Part shown: positions 16,714-25,512 of the stretch, piece after piece | How positions within the stretch are numbered: position 1 is the stretch's first letter | Layout of the letters: each line of letters opens with the position of its first letter | Position numbers and translations under genes: made by a program | The notes under the pieces: generated by a model | What the model was told of the DNA's origin: nothing | What the model saw: the letters and a program-made list of their open reading frames with translations, nothing else | Database searches by the model: none | Origin: Microcystis viridis FACHB-1342 | Lineage (GTDB): Bacteria; Cyanobacteriota; Cyanobacteriia; Cyanobacteriales; Microcystaceae | Direction of reading: 5' to 3' | Length of the DNA stretch: 64,000 nucleotides | Assembly (NCBI RefSeq): GCF_014698335.1 | Contig: NZ_JACJSV010000007.1 | Span: 1-64,000 of the forward strand

Positions 16714-16975
16714 ACCTCTTGTAAAAATCAAAAATTGTCGTAAGTAGGGAGGCACAATTATTTGTAGGATGGGTTAGCGGTAGCGTAAACTATGCGTAGG
16801 TTGGGTTTCATGCTTCAACCCAACCTACGTTCATCTTATATTTAATTCCTCCACCTACTTAGTTAATTAGGAGTCAGTCCCGATGAAAAAATTTTCACCC
16901 CCACAGATGAAAGAGGTTTCTTTCCCTACACCCCACACCCCACACCCTACACCCTCTTTTAAGTCAGGAGAACGA
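16712..16975. mobile_element. MITE-like repeat, copy 1 (composite, right end lost)
   Basis: Left end AGACCTCTTGTAAA overlaps the sbtB TAG stop. The right half (from about 16868) matches the element at 22797-22957, including GATGAAAAAATTTTCACC, a CCCCACA heptamer run and TTTTAAGTCAGGAG. A second palindromic insert (TAGGTTGGGTTTCATG, then CAACCCAACCTACG, ~16797-16830) sits inside. The right terminal repeat is missing. Confidence 0.6.
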
Positions 16976-16986
16976 TCTTTTCCAGT

Positions 16987-17565
16987 TTAGAATTTATCTG
17001 TATCTGGTCTGGGACCAACAGCGCCAGCAGGATTAACAAAAAGATTCCCACCGGCTTCATTTTGGAAGATACAATCGATTTTCGGTTTGCCTTCCAAGGG
17101 ACCGGTATAACCAAAGGTATTCATCCGGTTTTTACAACTTTGTACCTGCTGTCCATCGACTAATTTTTGTTGTTCTAAAATTGACCAGTTATTGCGTCGC
17201 AAAACGCAACCGGGTTGCATGACTGGTTGGGTAACAAAAACATTAAAGGGGTTAAGGGTGACATAAACCCGCAAATCGGTGACAATGGCGCTGGCCCCAA
17301 ATTGCACGCATAATTCCGCATTGGGGGCGCTGCGATCGATTACTTCTCGGGAAGCGACGTTTTCGGGGCTAAAATTAGCGGTAGAACTGAATACCAGACC
17401 GAGACCCACTCCTAGTACAAAAATACCACCAATCAGGGCGATCATGGCATAGTTCAATTTTGCCAATAGGCCTCCGGGGGACGAAGCGCGGGAGTCATCG
17501 CCATAGGAGCGGTCATAATCACGATCACGCGATCGAGGAGGAGTATAACGAGGTCTTCTATTCAT
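16987..17565 (-). CDS. DUF3172 protein
   Basis: A 192-residue protein of the cyanobacterial and plastid DUF3172 family. The N-terminus is Arg/Asp-rich and disordered (MNRRPRYTPPRSRDRDYDRS). One membrane helix spans about 40-62 (AMIALIGGIFVLGVGLGLVF). The conserved globular part follows (AELCVQFGASAIVTDLRVYV, FVTQPVMQPGCVLRRNNW, CKNRMNTFGYTG), with cysteines that could form disulfides if it faces the lumen or periplasm. Its molecular role is not known to me. Confidence 0.88.
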   Translation of the reverse strand: MNRRPRYTPPRSRDRDYDRSYGDDSRASSPGGLLAKLNYAMIALIGGIFVLGVGLGLVFSSTANFSPENVASREVIDRSAPNAELCVQFGASAIVTDLRVYVTLNPFNVFVTQPVMQPGCVLRRNNWSILEQQKLVDGQQVQSCKNRMNTFGYTGPLEGKPKIDCIFQNEAGGNLFVNPAGAVGPRPDTDKF

Positions 17566-17724
17566 AGAAATTGCTGATGTGGCTGCTATGGCGGTCAGTC
17601 GTTAGCTATTAGCTTATCATTGTTCTATCCTAGCAACCCGGGGGATAACCGACAGGATAGGTCTGGTATAGGGCTATATCGTTTTTTTTGGGTTAGTATG
17701 CTATGGTGGATCACTAAACAGAGT

Positions 17725-17890
17725 AAGTCAGCCTAATCCAAGTTTCTATGCTAGATATTAGCTAGACAAATTCGGAGCGGAGGAACCACATTTGGGGGCG
17801 TATTTCTAGATTTTTTAGCCTAGAAAAGGATATCTCTCTATCCTAGCCCGTCAGCTAACTTCGTCGGCGTGGGGGGGAAGACTGAAGCAT
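17725..17890 (+). promoter_or_regulatory. c-di-AMP riboswitch (ydaO/yuaA class)
   Basis: Both conserved halves of the class are present: GGAGCGGAGGAACCAC then TTTGGGGGCGTATTT (17774-17805), a variable hairpin AAGGATA-TCTCTC-TATCCT (17826-17842), then CCCGTCAGCTAACTTCGT and GGCGTGGGG (17847-17877). These match the ydaO consensus, especially the CCGTCAGCTAAC box. The class senses cyclic di-AMP and usually switches off potassium, osmolyte or cell-wall genes when c-di-AMP is high. The controlled gene should be the permease at 18117. The 5' boundary is approximate. Confidence 0.85.
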
Positions 17891-17974
17891 CACTACATTC
17901 CTAGTAATGTCTTGATCGGTTCAGTTATGTCGCTGGTACTACTTGATAGTCATAACTCAAAGGAGACATTGTTT

Positions 17975-18016
17975 ATGGGGATTCTCATGTCAGCTTACCG
18001 ATCACAACAATTTTAA
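17975..18016 (+). CDS. Possible 13-residue leader peptide
   Basis: MGILMSAYRSQQF, preceded by a strong AAAGGAGA ribosome-binding site 9 bases upstream, lies between the riboswitch and the permease. No other frame uses this Shine-Dalgarno. It may be a regulatory leader, or the Shine-Dalgarno may be what the riboswitch controls. Tentative. Confidence 0.3.
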   Translation: MGILMSAYRSQQF

Positions 18017-18116
18017 GATTTTCCGTAGATAACCATATTTTCTATGAGTTTGCTGTACATTTTTCGAGCAAACTTTTAGTTGTATCGAGAAACCAAGAGT
18101 AAAAACAGGATCAAAA

Positions 18117-19454
18117 ATGCTGGAATCTTTACCAATGTGGATTGCTGCGATGACTTTTATTGCAGTCATTGTGGTTATTATGTTCGAGTGGCTTCATATT
18201 ACCGTAGCGGCTTTACTGGGAGCTTTAATTTTAGTTTTTACCCATATCATGACTCTCCAGGAAGCGGTGGGTTATATCAGTCGTAGTTATGCCACTCTTG
18301 CCCTATTTTTTGGGGTGATGGTGTTAGTAAGAGCCTTTGAACCAACGAAAATTTTTGATTATTTAGCAGCACAAATGGTGCTTTTAGCCAAGGGACAGGG
18401 CAAATTATTATTAATAGGAATTGTTGCCATTACTACCCCGATCTGTGCGGTATTACCCAACGCCACCACGGTGATGTTATTAGCACCTTTAATTCCGCCC
18501 TTATCTCAAGATATAGGGGTAGATTTTGTGCCTCTCTTAATCCTGATGGTTTTCGTGGCCAACAGTTCTGGATTATTAACTATTGTTGGTGATCCCGCTA
18601 CTTATATCGTTGGTGATTCTATTAATATCACCTTCATGGAATACCTACAGCGTTTAAGTTTAGGTGGTGCCTTGGCAGTGATTACCATTCTGGTTATGTT
18701 ACCTTGGTTATTCCCCAAAATCTGGCGGACAAAATTCGAGCATTTAGAAGACTTACCCCATCCGAAGATTAATCATCCTCGCGTCTTAGCTTTGGGGGGA
18801 ATTATCGTCTTTTTGGTCTTATTTTTATTCGTCGTCGGCGAATCTTTTCCTGTACCCCTTGCTCCTGCTGCCGTTGCTCTGATGGGGGCAGCTTTAGCCC
18901 TACTTTTAGCCCAGCAATCGAAGATAGATACGGTGCATAATATTCTCCGAGATGTGGACTGGAGTACCCTATTATTTTTTATGTCGATTTTTGTGCTAAT
19001 TGGCGGTTTAGAAAAAACTGGCGTAGTTAATAGTGTATCGGGACTTCTGGCGATAATTTTAGGCAAAAATATCTTTTTAGGTTCTCTAGTCTTGCTGTTT
19101 TTTGTCGGACTTGTTTCCAGTGTCGTTCCCAATATTCCCCTAGTGGTGGCCATGGTTCCACTGCTGAAACAGTACCTTGTTAATGTTAATTTAGTCGGGA
19201 CGGAGGTTCTTTCCCCCGATTATGCCGGTTCTTTTCCCCCAGAAGTTTTACCGCTTTTCTATGCGATGATGTATGGAGCTACCCTAGGGGGTAATGGTAC
19301 TTTAGTGGGAGCTTCTTCTAATATTGTCGCCGCCGGCATCGCCGAACAACACGGGGGCAAAATTACTTTTCACACCTTCCTGCGCTACGGTTTACCAGTG
19401 ATGTTTACTCAGTTAGTCGTCTCGGCTATGTATATGTTAGTTTTCTTTGTCTAG
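18117..19454 (+). CDS. ArsB/NhaD-family ion permease
   Basis: A 445-residue integral membrane protein of the ion transporter superfamily (ArsB, NhaD, SLC13-like), with about eleven hydrophobic segments. The two pseudo-repeats each carry a loop motif: ITTPICAVLPNATTVMLLAP with GDPATYIVGD, and VSSVVPNIPLVVAMVPLL with GATLGGNGTLVGASSNIVAA. These match NhaD/ArsB re-entrant loops. The substrate is uncertain (Na+/H+ exchange, arsenite or organic anion). The c-di-AMP riboswitch upstream points to an ion or osmotic role. Start ATG 18117. Confidence 0.85.
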   Translation: MLESLPMWIAAMTFIAVIVVIMFEWLHITVAALLGALILVFTHIMTLQEAVGYISRSYATLALFFGVMVLVRAFEPTKIFDYLAAQMVLLAKGQGKLLLIGIVAITTPICAVLPNATTVMLLAPLIPPLSQDIGVDFVPLLILMVFVANSSGLLTIVGDPATYIVGDSINITFMEYLQRLSLGGALAVITILVMLPWLFPKIWRTKFEHLEDLPHPKINHPRVLALGGIIVFLVLFLFVVGESFPVPLAPAAVALMGAALALLLAQQSKIDTVHNILRDVDWSTLLFFMSIFVLIGGLEKTGVVNSVSGLLAIILGKNIFLGSLVLLFFVGLVSSVVPNIPLVVAMVPLLKQYLVNVNLVGTEVLSPDYAGSFPPEVLPLFYAMMYGATLGGNGTLVGASSNIVAAGIAEQHGGKITFHTFLRYGLPVMFTQLVVSAMYMLVFFV

Positions 19455-19560
19455 TCTATCTCTGGGGATATTAATGTTAAGTCCGTTTAAGATTGACAAA
19501 ATCGTTAACATTGATTAACATTCTTCTATCGTGCTAGATAATCTGGATTGAGCGGCGATC

Positions 19561-20731
19561 ATGAACAAAAAAATCTCTGTTTTAGCACCAGATTTATCCG
19601 GTGGTGGTGGCACAAGAGTCTATTTGATTGCTCAAGTCTTGCAACAGCTAAACTGTCAGGTGACGGTTTATGGTCCGATTTTTGGCTGGGAAATCTATCC
19701 AACCCCACCGGGGAATATAGCGGTGGTATCGGTCAAAGGCAATAATTATCCCCAGTTTTTTGGCCAGATCAAAACTTTACTTGATCGCCTCTCCGGAGAG
19801 ATTATCTATGGGGTTAAACCCCGTCCCACCAGTTTCGGCATCGGTTTACTGAAACGTTTTTTTCCCCACGTCCCCTAATTCTCGATATTGACGATTGGGA
19901 AATGAGTTGGTTTGATGGCGATCGATGGTCCTATCGTCCTTATCCCCGACAATTAGCTAGGGATATACTCAAAAAAATGCTGCGCTTAGGGATCCGAATC
20001 ACCCTCTTTATCTGTGCTGGTTGGAAAATTTAATTAACCGTGCCGATGCGGTGACGGTTAATAATCAATTTTTGCAAAAGCGTTATGGGGGGATTTATTT
20101 ACCGAATGGCAAGGATACGTAACTTTTCGATCCCAATCTTTACGATCCCGTCGCTTGTCGTCAAAAATACGGTTTATCTGCCTATAAAGTCTTAATGTTC
20201 CAGGGTACAGCTAGACCCAACAAAGGTTTAGAAGATGTCTTAATCGCTTTAGATCAAATTGGTGATCCTGATTTTAAATTGGTGGTGGTGGGAGGTCGCC
20301 AAATCGGGGATGGTTATCTGGATAGTTTGCTAGAAAAAGGTCAACCTTGGTTAATTCATTTACCTGCTCAACCGATCGATCAAATGCCGAAAGTTATTGC
20401 CGCTGCCCATGCTATTATCGTTCCCCAGAGGGATGAAGCTACGGCTAACGCCCAATTTCCGATTAAACTCACCGATGGTATGGCGATGGCTAAACAGATT
20501 ATTTCCACTAAAGTGGCAGATATTCCCGAAATTTTAGCTGATATTGGCTATTTAGTCGAACCTCGATCGCCAGAACAACTAGCTGCTATGATTAGCGAAG
20601 TTTTTAATCATCTCGACTCGGCTAATGCACGAGGAATAAAAGCGAGAGAGCGCTGTATCGCCTCCTATAGTACCACCGCCATGGCGACAACTCTCTCTCG
20701 CCTAATTACTTCTCTGGAAGCAAAATATTAG
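19561..20731 (+). pseudogene. Glycosyltransferase family 4, broken by frameshifts
   Basis: The N-terminal part (MNKKISVLAPDLSGGGGTRV, to ~19878) and the C-terminal part (20195-20731; GTARPNKGLEDVLIALDQIG, TDGMAMAKQIISTKVADIPE) belong to one GT4 protein. Between them the frame shifts at least twice: LILDIDDWEMSWFDGDRW is readable after ~19875 in another frame, and a further shift lies near 19995-20010. An in-frame TAA at ~20120 sits where GKDTQLFDP would be expected. Several lesions make it a clear pseudogene. It precedes an ABC exporter, suggesting a former polysaccharide or glycolipid locus. Confidence 0.85.
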
Positions 20732-20782
20732 AGTCTAGCGAGTAGGATAATTGACCGTTCACTGTTTACTTTATTACTTGCG

Positions 20783-22798
20783 ATGAATCCTAATCAAATT
20801 CTGCTTAAATATACGCTGAAACACTGGATATTAGTGGTTTCCAGCATTATTATCGGGTTTGTCAGTACCATATTTAATGGGGTAGGAGCTATTTTAGTTA
20901 TCCCCTTACTAATTTATTTTATTAATCCCGAAAATGATATCTTAAAAAATGCCCCCCACATTATCAAAAAGCTGCTCTCCGTTTTCGAGGTTTTCTCGGT
21001 TGATACTCGTTTTTTCTGGATGTTTGCGGCAATATTATTGATTTTAATTCTCAAGCACATTACCAATTTTGTCAGTAATTTGCTAGGTACTTACTTGTCT
21101 TTGATTATGGCAAGAGATATGCGAATTGATTCAGTTATTCTGCTGCTAGAAGTGGATATAGATTATTATGTAAAAAGTAAAATAGGAGATATTTTTAATC
21201 GTTTCATGTCGGAGATTAATCGGGCCGTGGGATCAATTAGAAATTACATTGGCTTGGTTAAGATTGTCGCCACAGCTTTCATGTACTTGGCTATTTTATT
21301 ATCAATTTCTTGGCAATTAACTATTATTTCTAGTGTTTTGGGTGGCTTTTTAGCTCTGCTTAATCAATACTTTGTCAAGAGATCAAAAAAGTTTGGAGAG
21401 ATTATCACCGTAACGGCTAAACAGCAAAGTAATAAACTGTTGGAACTGTTAACGGGAATTCGCCTAATTAAAGCAGTAGGAAATGAAAGATACGAATTAA
21501 AATCTATTGTGGAAGATATCGAAGCTAGGGAGAAAGCGGGTTTAGATGCCCAGACTAATAATGCTGTAATCGGACCGCTCAATGAGATCGGTGGGGTAAT
21601 TATTATTGCTTTAATTATCATTGCTGGTCGTTATCTTTTTAATGAACAACTGCAAGCTTTAGCGACAATTTTATTGACCTATCTCTATGTGCTTTTCCGG
21701 GCCTTGCCGATGGTTAGTCAAATTAACGGTGTTAGGAGTAGTCTATTGGTTGATGTTTCCGCAGTGGAGGTGGTAGCGGATTTTCTCATTCGAGAGAATA
21801 AACCGTTTATGACTAATGGCTCTATTCCCTATCAAAGATTAGAGACAGGTATTCATTTTGATAACGTTCAATTTTCCTATCCCAGTCATCAAGAATTAGT
21901 TCTCAAGGGCATCGATCTGTGGATTCCAAAAGGAAAAATGATCGCTCTTGTTGGTGCTTCGGGGGCGGGAAAATCGACAATTGCTGATTTATTACCACGC
22001 TTTTATGATCCTACAGCCGGGAGAATTCTTTTTGACGGTCACGATTTACGCCATTATGATCTCAAATCCTTGAGAAAAGCGATGGGAATAGTCAGTCAAG
22101 ACACTTTTCTCTTTAATAATTCTCTCCGTTTTAATATTGCCTACGGATTAAGCGATGTTAGTGATACAGAAATTTTAGAAGTGGCAAAAAGGGCGAATGC
22201 CTACGAGTTTATCTCCAAACTGCCGGAAGGACTGGATACGGAAATTGGCGATCGGGGAGTGAGACTTTCGGGAGGACAAAAACAAAGATTAGCGATCGCT
22301 CGTGCCTTACTGCGAGAGCCAGATATTCTCATTCTCGATGAAGCCACCAGTGCTTTGGATACAATTTCTGAGCGTTTAGTACAGGAAGCGATCGATGAAC
22401 TCTGTCGCGAGCGGACTACTCTTGTGATCGCTCACCGTCTTTCCACTGTTCAAAAAGCCTATCAAATTGTGGTGCTGGACAAGGGAAAAGTGGCAGAAAT
22501 CGGCAATCATGAGGAATTATTAGCTCAAGGTGGTCATTATGCCCGTTTACACGCTCTGCAATTTAGTGATAGCAAAGAGGCTGACTCTAAGAATAGGGAA
22601 GATGAGCAAAAAAGAAAAGCTTATTTATCCTACGAAGCGAGAAGCAGTCTTAATAGTCTTTTAGGTTCTCTGCGTCTGGTATCTGAAGATTTAATCGATG
22701 ATTCTCAGGAGAAACAGGAAATTTTAGAAGAATCCTGTAGTTCAGCTATGCGACTTCTCCGCATTATCGAAGACTACGAGTATTCCTCGACTCGATAG
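20783..22798 (+). CDS. ABC exporter (HepA/MsbA-like) with DHp-like C-terminal tail
   Basis: A 671-residue half-transporter. The N-terminal six-helix type-IV exporter domain spans ~1-310. The ATPase domain has Walker A GASGAGKST near 393, the Q-loop VSQDTFLF, signature RLSGGQKQRL, Walker B ILILDEATSALD and the switch His in VIAHRLST. It resembles lipid or polysaccharide exporters such as MsbA and HepA and should act as a homodimer. After the ATPase, ~75 extra residues (YEARSSLNSLLGSLRL through SAMRLLRIIEDYE) resemble a histidine-kinase DHp hairpin with the phospho-accepting His replaced by Tyr. The neighbouring glycosyltransferase is dead. Confidence 0.88.
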   Translation: MNPNQILLKYTLKHWILVVSSIIIGFVSTIFNGVGAILVIPLLIYFINPENDILKNAPHIIKKLLSVFEVFSVDTRFFWMFAAILLILILKHITNFVSNLLGTYLSLIMARDMRIDSVILLLEVDIDYYVKSKIGDIFNRFMSEINRAVGSIRNYIGLVKIVATAFMYLAILLSISWQLTIISSVLGGFLALLNQYFVKRSKKFGEIITVTAKQQSNKLLELLTGIRLIKAVGNERYELKSIVEDIEAREKAGLDAQTNNAVIGPLNEIGGVIIIALIIIAGRYLFNEQLQALATILLTYLYVLFRALPMVSQINGVRSSLLVDVSAVEVVADFLIRENKPFMTNGSIPYQRLETGIHFDNVQFSYPSHQELVLKGIDLWIPKGKMIALVGASGAGKSTIADLLPRFYDPTAGRILFDGHDLRHYDLKSLRKAMGIVSQDTFLFNNSLRFNIAYGLSDVSDTEILEVAKRANAYEFISKLPEGLDTEIGDRGVRLSGGQKQRLAIARALLREPDILILDEATSALDTISERLVQEAIDELCRERTTLVIAHRLSTVQKAYQIVVLDKGKVAEIGNHEELLAQGGHYARLHALQFSDSKEADSKNREDEQKRKAYLSYEARSSLNSLLGSLRLVSEDLIDDSQEKQEILEESCSSAMRLLRIIEDYEYSSTR

Positions 22799-22957
22799 AT
22801 CTCCTGCAAAAATCAAAAATCTTCCGTTAGGTGAGGAGTCAGTCTCGATGAAAAAATTTTCACCACCAGAGATGAAAGAGGTGTCCTTCCCCACACCCCA
22901 CACCCCACACCCTACACCCTCTTTCAAGTCAGGAGACAGGAAATTTGCAGGAGGTCT
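22797..22957. mobile_element. MITE-like repeat, copy 2 (161 bp, complete)
   Basis: Terminal inverted repeats AGATCTCCTGCAAA (22797-22810) and TTTGCAGGAGGTCT (22944-22957) match at 13 of 14 positions. Inside are GATGAAAAAATTTTCACC, a CCCCACA heptamer run and TTTCAAGTCAGGAG, shared with 16868-16968. The left end overlaps the TAG stop of the ABC exporter gene, as copy 1 overlaps that of sbtB. Confidence 0.75.
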
Positions 22958-23038
22958 CTAGAAAAAAAACTTAAGTTATACTAAAATAATTAGTACAGAT
23001 AGGCATCTTCCCAGACGGTGAAAAGGAATTATTGACCC

Positions 23039-24409
23039 TTGAAAACTACAGTTAAAGTCAGCAGACAAACCCAATTACCCCTACATCTAGTTATTACCCA
23101 TCCCCAGTATCGTTTTATCGATTTATTCGCGGGAATCGGTGGGTTTAGAATCGCTTTGGAGAAATTGGGAGGACGTTGTTTAGGCTATTCAGAAATCGAT
23201 AAACAGGCCATCCAAGTTTATCAACAAAATTTTATTAGCTATCTCAACAGCGATGAAATTGCTTTCGGAGATGTGAGTAAAATCAGCAATTTACCCGATA
23301 ATCTTGATCTTATTGTCGGCGGCGTTCCCTGTCAACCTTGGTCGGTGGCGGGATGTTTACGGGGATTTGAAGATCCCCGGGGAAAACTCTGGTTTGATGT
23401 GATTAAATTAGTCCAGAAAAGTCAACCGAAAAGCTTTATTTTCGAGAATGTCAGTGGTTTAGCTAGTCCTCGCAATCGGGAGAATTTACAATTAATTATC
23501 GATGAATTAACCAGCTGTGGTTATCAAGTTTACTGGCAGTTATTAAATGCCTACGATTTTGGTTTACCCCAGAATCGCGAGAGAGTTTTTATCGTAGGAA
23601 TTAGAAAAGATATAGACAACTATGAGCGGTTTAAATTTCCTTTACCTTTGGGTATCCATCCGAAGGTTTTGGATATTTTAGAAGACATCAAGAATATTCA
23701 ACCAGTTAAGAAAGTCAAGTTATCTGCGGATACTTTATTTAATGGTTTTGTTCCCCCATCGAGAACTCGTTTTCAAAAAGAAGATGAATTAAATGACTTC
23801 TTTATTTTTTCTGATTTAAGAAATGGTCACACAACTATTCATTCTTGGGATATTATCAAAACTACGGAACGACAAAAAAGTATCTGTTTAGCTTTGCTGA
23901 AATTAAGACGCAGTAAAAAGTATGGCGAAAAAGATGGTCATCCCGTGGCTTTTTCTACTTTTTTGGAAATTATACCCGACCTAAAAATCGAGGAACTAAA
24001 TCAGTTAGTTTCTCTCGGTATTTGTTGGCAAACGACCGCAGGTAAGTATGAATTTATTAACTCGAAAAATATGACGGGAATTAACGGCATTTATCGGATT
24101 ATTTTACCGACGGCCGATATTATTCCTACCCTAACCGCTACGGGTGCTAAAGATTATATTGCTACTATTTCAATTACCGCTACTCATCCCCAAGAATACA
24201 AACAATTGTTTTTAAAGAAAATCTATAAACCCAAAAAGTTTCGAGAAATTACTCCCCAAGATGCGCGTAAATTACAAGGATTCCCCGATAATTTTATCTA
24301 TCATCCACAGTCAGCTATCGCTAAAAAACAATTCGGAAACGCTGTTCCTGTACCAGTGGTGGAGGCAGTAGCAAGAAATTTACTGGAAATAATTCGTCCC
24401 GATTATTAG
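23039..24409 (+). CDS. DNA (cytosine-5) methyltransferase
   Basis: A 456-residue C5-cytosine methyltransferase. Motif I FIDLFAGIGGFRIALE is near residue 28, the catalytic motif IV GGVPCQPWSVAG near 98, motif VI FIFENVSGL, motif VIII QNRERVFIVG, and C-terminal motifs IX-X (RKLQGFPDNF, KKQFGNAVPVPVV). A ~150-residue target-recognition region lies between VIII and IX. The start is TTG 23039 because no ATG precedes motif I; AAGGA lies ~12 bases upstream. No cognate nuclease gene is adjacent, so it may be an orphan. Target site unknown. Confidence 0.92.
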   Translation: MKTTVKVSRQTQLPLHLVITHPQYRFIDLFAGIGGFRIALEKLGGRCLGYSEIDKQAIQVYQQNFISYLNSDEIAFGDVSKISNLPDNLDLIVGGVPCQPWSVAGCLRGFEDPRGKLWFDVIKLVQKSQPKSFIFENVSGLASPRNRENLQLIIDELTSCGYQVYWQLLNAYDFGLPQNRERVFIVGIRKDIDNYERFKFPLPLGIHPKVLDILEDIKNIQPVKKVKLSADTLFNGFVPPSRTRFQKEDELNDFFIFSDLRNGHTTIHSWDIIKTTERQKSICLALLKLRRSKKYGEKDGHPVAFSTFLEIIPDLKIEELNQLVSLGICWQTTAGKYEFINSKNMTGINGIYRIILPTADIIPTLTATGAKDYIATISITATHPQEYKQLFLKKIYKPKKFREITPQDARKLQGFPDNFIYHPQSAIAKKQFGNAVPVPVVEAVARNLLEIIRPDY

Positions 24410-24618
24410 ACTGCGGGATACTGACTCATATTAAAATATTTAAAGGCTTAAAAATCCAAGTTTTCGTTGTGGGGACTCCCTCGTCAGAAGTCAGTCATCA
24501 ATACCAAATTAGGTTATACTTCATCTTTATGAGAAAGTCTGTAAATTATCCTAATTGCTAAGGAGGTTAAAAATTGAGACATTTCCTACTAAAAATATAA
24601 CTACTTTAAATTGAAAAA

Positions 24619-25512
24619 ATGATCATGTTTAAACGATATGAAGCTGATGAGCAAGTTATATTTCATGGTGATTCTTTGCCGATTTTATCCAGTGAGATTG
24701 CCTCTAATTCTGTAGATCTAATTTTTCTCGATCCTCCCTATAATATAGGTAAGCATTTCGCCGATTTTTACGACAAATGGGAATCGGAAAATGATTATAT
24801 AAATTGGGCAAATCAAATTCTTGATCAGTGTCTTCGTATCTTGAAACCCCAGGGAACATTATATGTTATGGCCAGCACTCAAGCAATGCCTTACTTTGAT
24901 CTTTACTTAAGACAAAAAATGACGATTCTTAGTCGCATTATCTGGCATTATGATAGTTCAGGAGTACAAGCAACAAAATACTTTGGTTCGATGTATGAAC
25001 CAATACTTCACTGTGTGAAAGATAAAAATAATTACACTTTTAATTCAAAGGATATTAAGATAGAAGCAAAAACCGGAGCAAAACGAAAACTAATTGATTA
25101 TAGAAAAGCGATTCCAAGTCAATACAATACAGAGAAAGTACCGGGCAATGTCTGGTATTTCCCTAGGGTAAGATATCGCATGGATGAATACGAAAATCAT
25201 CCCTCACAAAAACCTGAATCATTGCTAGAAAGAATTATTTTGGCCAGCACTGACAAGAGTGGAATTGTGCTTGATCCATTTGCAGGAACTTTTACAGCTG
25301 CAGCTGTAGCTAAACGTTTGGGAAGAATTTCTATTAGTATAGAATTACAAGAGGAGTATTTAAAAATTGGTCTTCGACGGATTCTCGGATGGCAAGAATA
25401 CAAGGGAGAAAAGTTACTCCCTCCTCAAAAAAGCTATAGTAGAAAAAGCGAAAATAAACAAGAATCTAACTTTGTACAGGAGAGTCTTTTCGATGTCGAT
25501 AGTAAAGCATGA
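24619..25512 (+). CDS. Type II DNA adenine methyltransferase (YhdJ/AvaIII-like)
   Basis: A 297-residue beta-class N6-adenine methyltransferase. The catalytic DPPYNIGKHF (motif IV) comes first and the AdoMet-binding LDPFAGTFTAAAVAKRLGR (motif I) last, the order of the beta class. YDSSGVQATKYFGSMYEPIL, VEAKTGAKRKLIDYRK and YENHPSQKPESLLERII closely resemble E. coli YhdJ, which methylates ATGCAT, so ATGCAT is the likely target (inference). The restriction gene downstream overlaps by 20 bases. The start may be ATG 24619 or 24625. A TAAGGAGG at 24559 is too far upstream to serve it. Confidence 0.9.
   Translation: MIMFKRYEADEQVIFHGDSLPILSSEIASNSVDLIFLDPPYNIGKHFADFYDKWESENDYINWANQILDQCLRILKPQGTLYVMASTQAMPYFDLYLRQKMTILSRIIWHYDSSGVQATKYFGSMYEPILHCVKDKNNYTFNSKDIKIEAKTGAKRKLIDYRKAIPSQYNTEKVPGNVWYFPRVRYRMDEYENHPSQKPESLLERIILASTDKSGIVLDPFAGTFTAAAVAKRLGRISISIELQEEYLKIGLRRILGWQEYKGEKLLPPQKSYSRKSENKQESNFVQESLFDVDSKA

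Noticed and set aside
22742..22927. Minus-strand frame across the end of the ABC exporter gene
   Set aside because: It is a read-through of the MITE and the antisense of the exporter tail.
24559..24600. TAAGGAGG followed by a TTG-started 8-codon frame before the adenine methylase
   Set aside because: Noted as a possible leader, but the frame is very short, uses TTG and has no other support.
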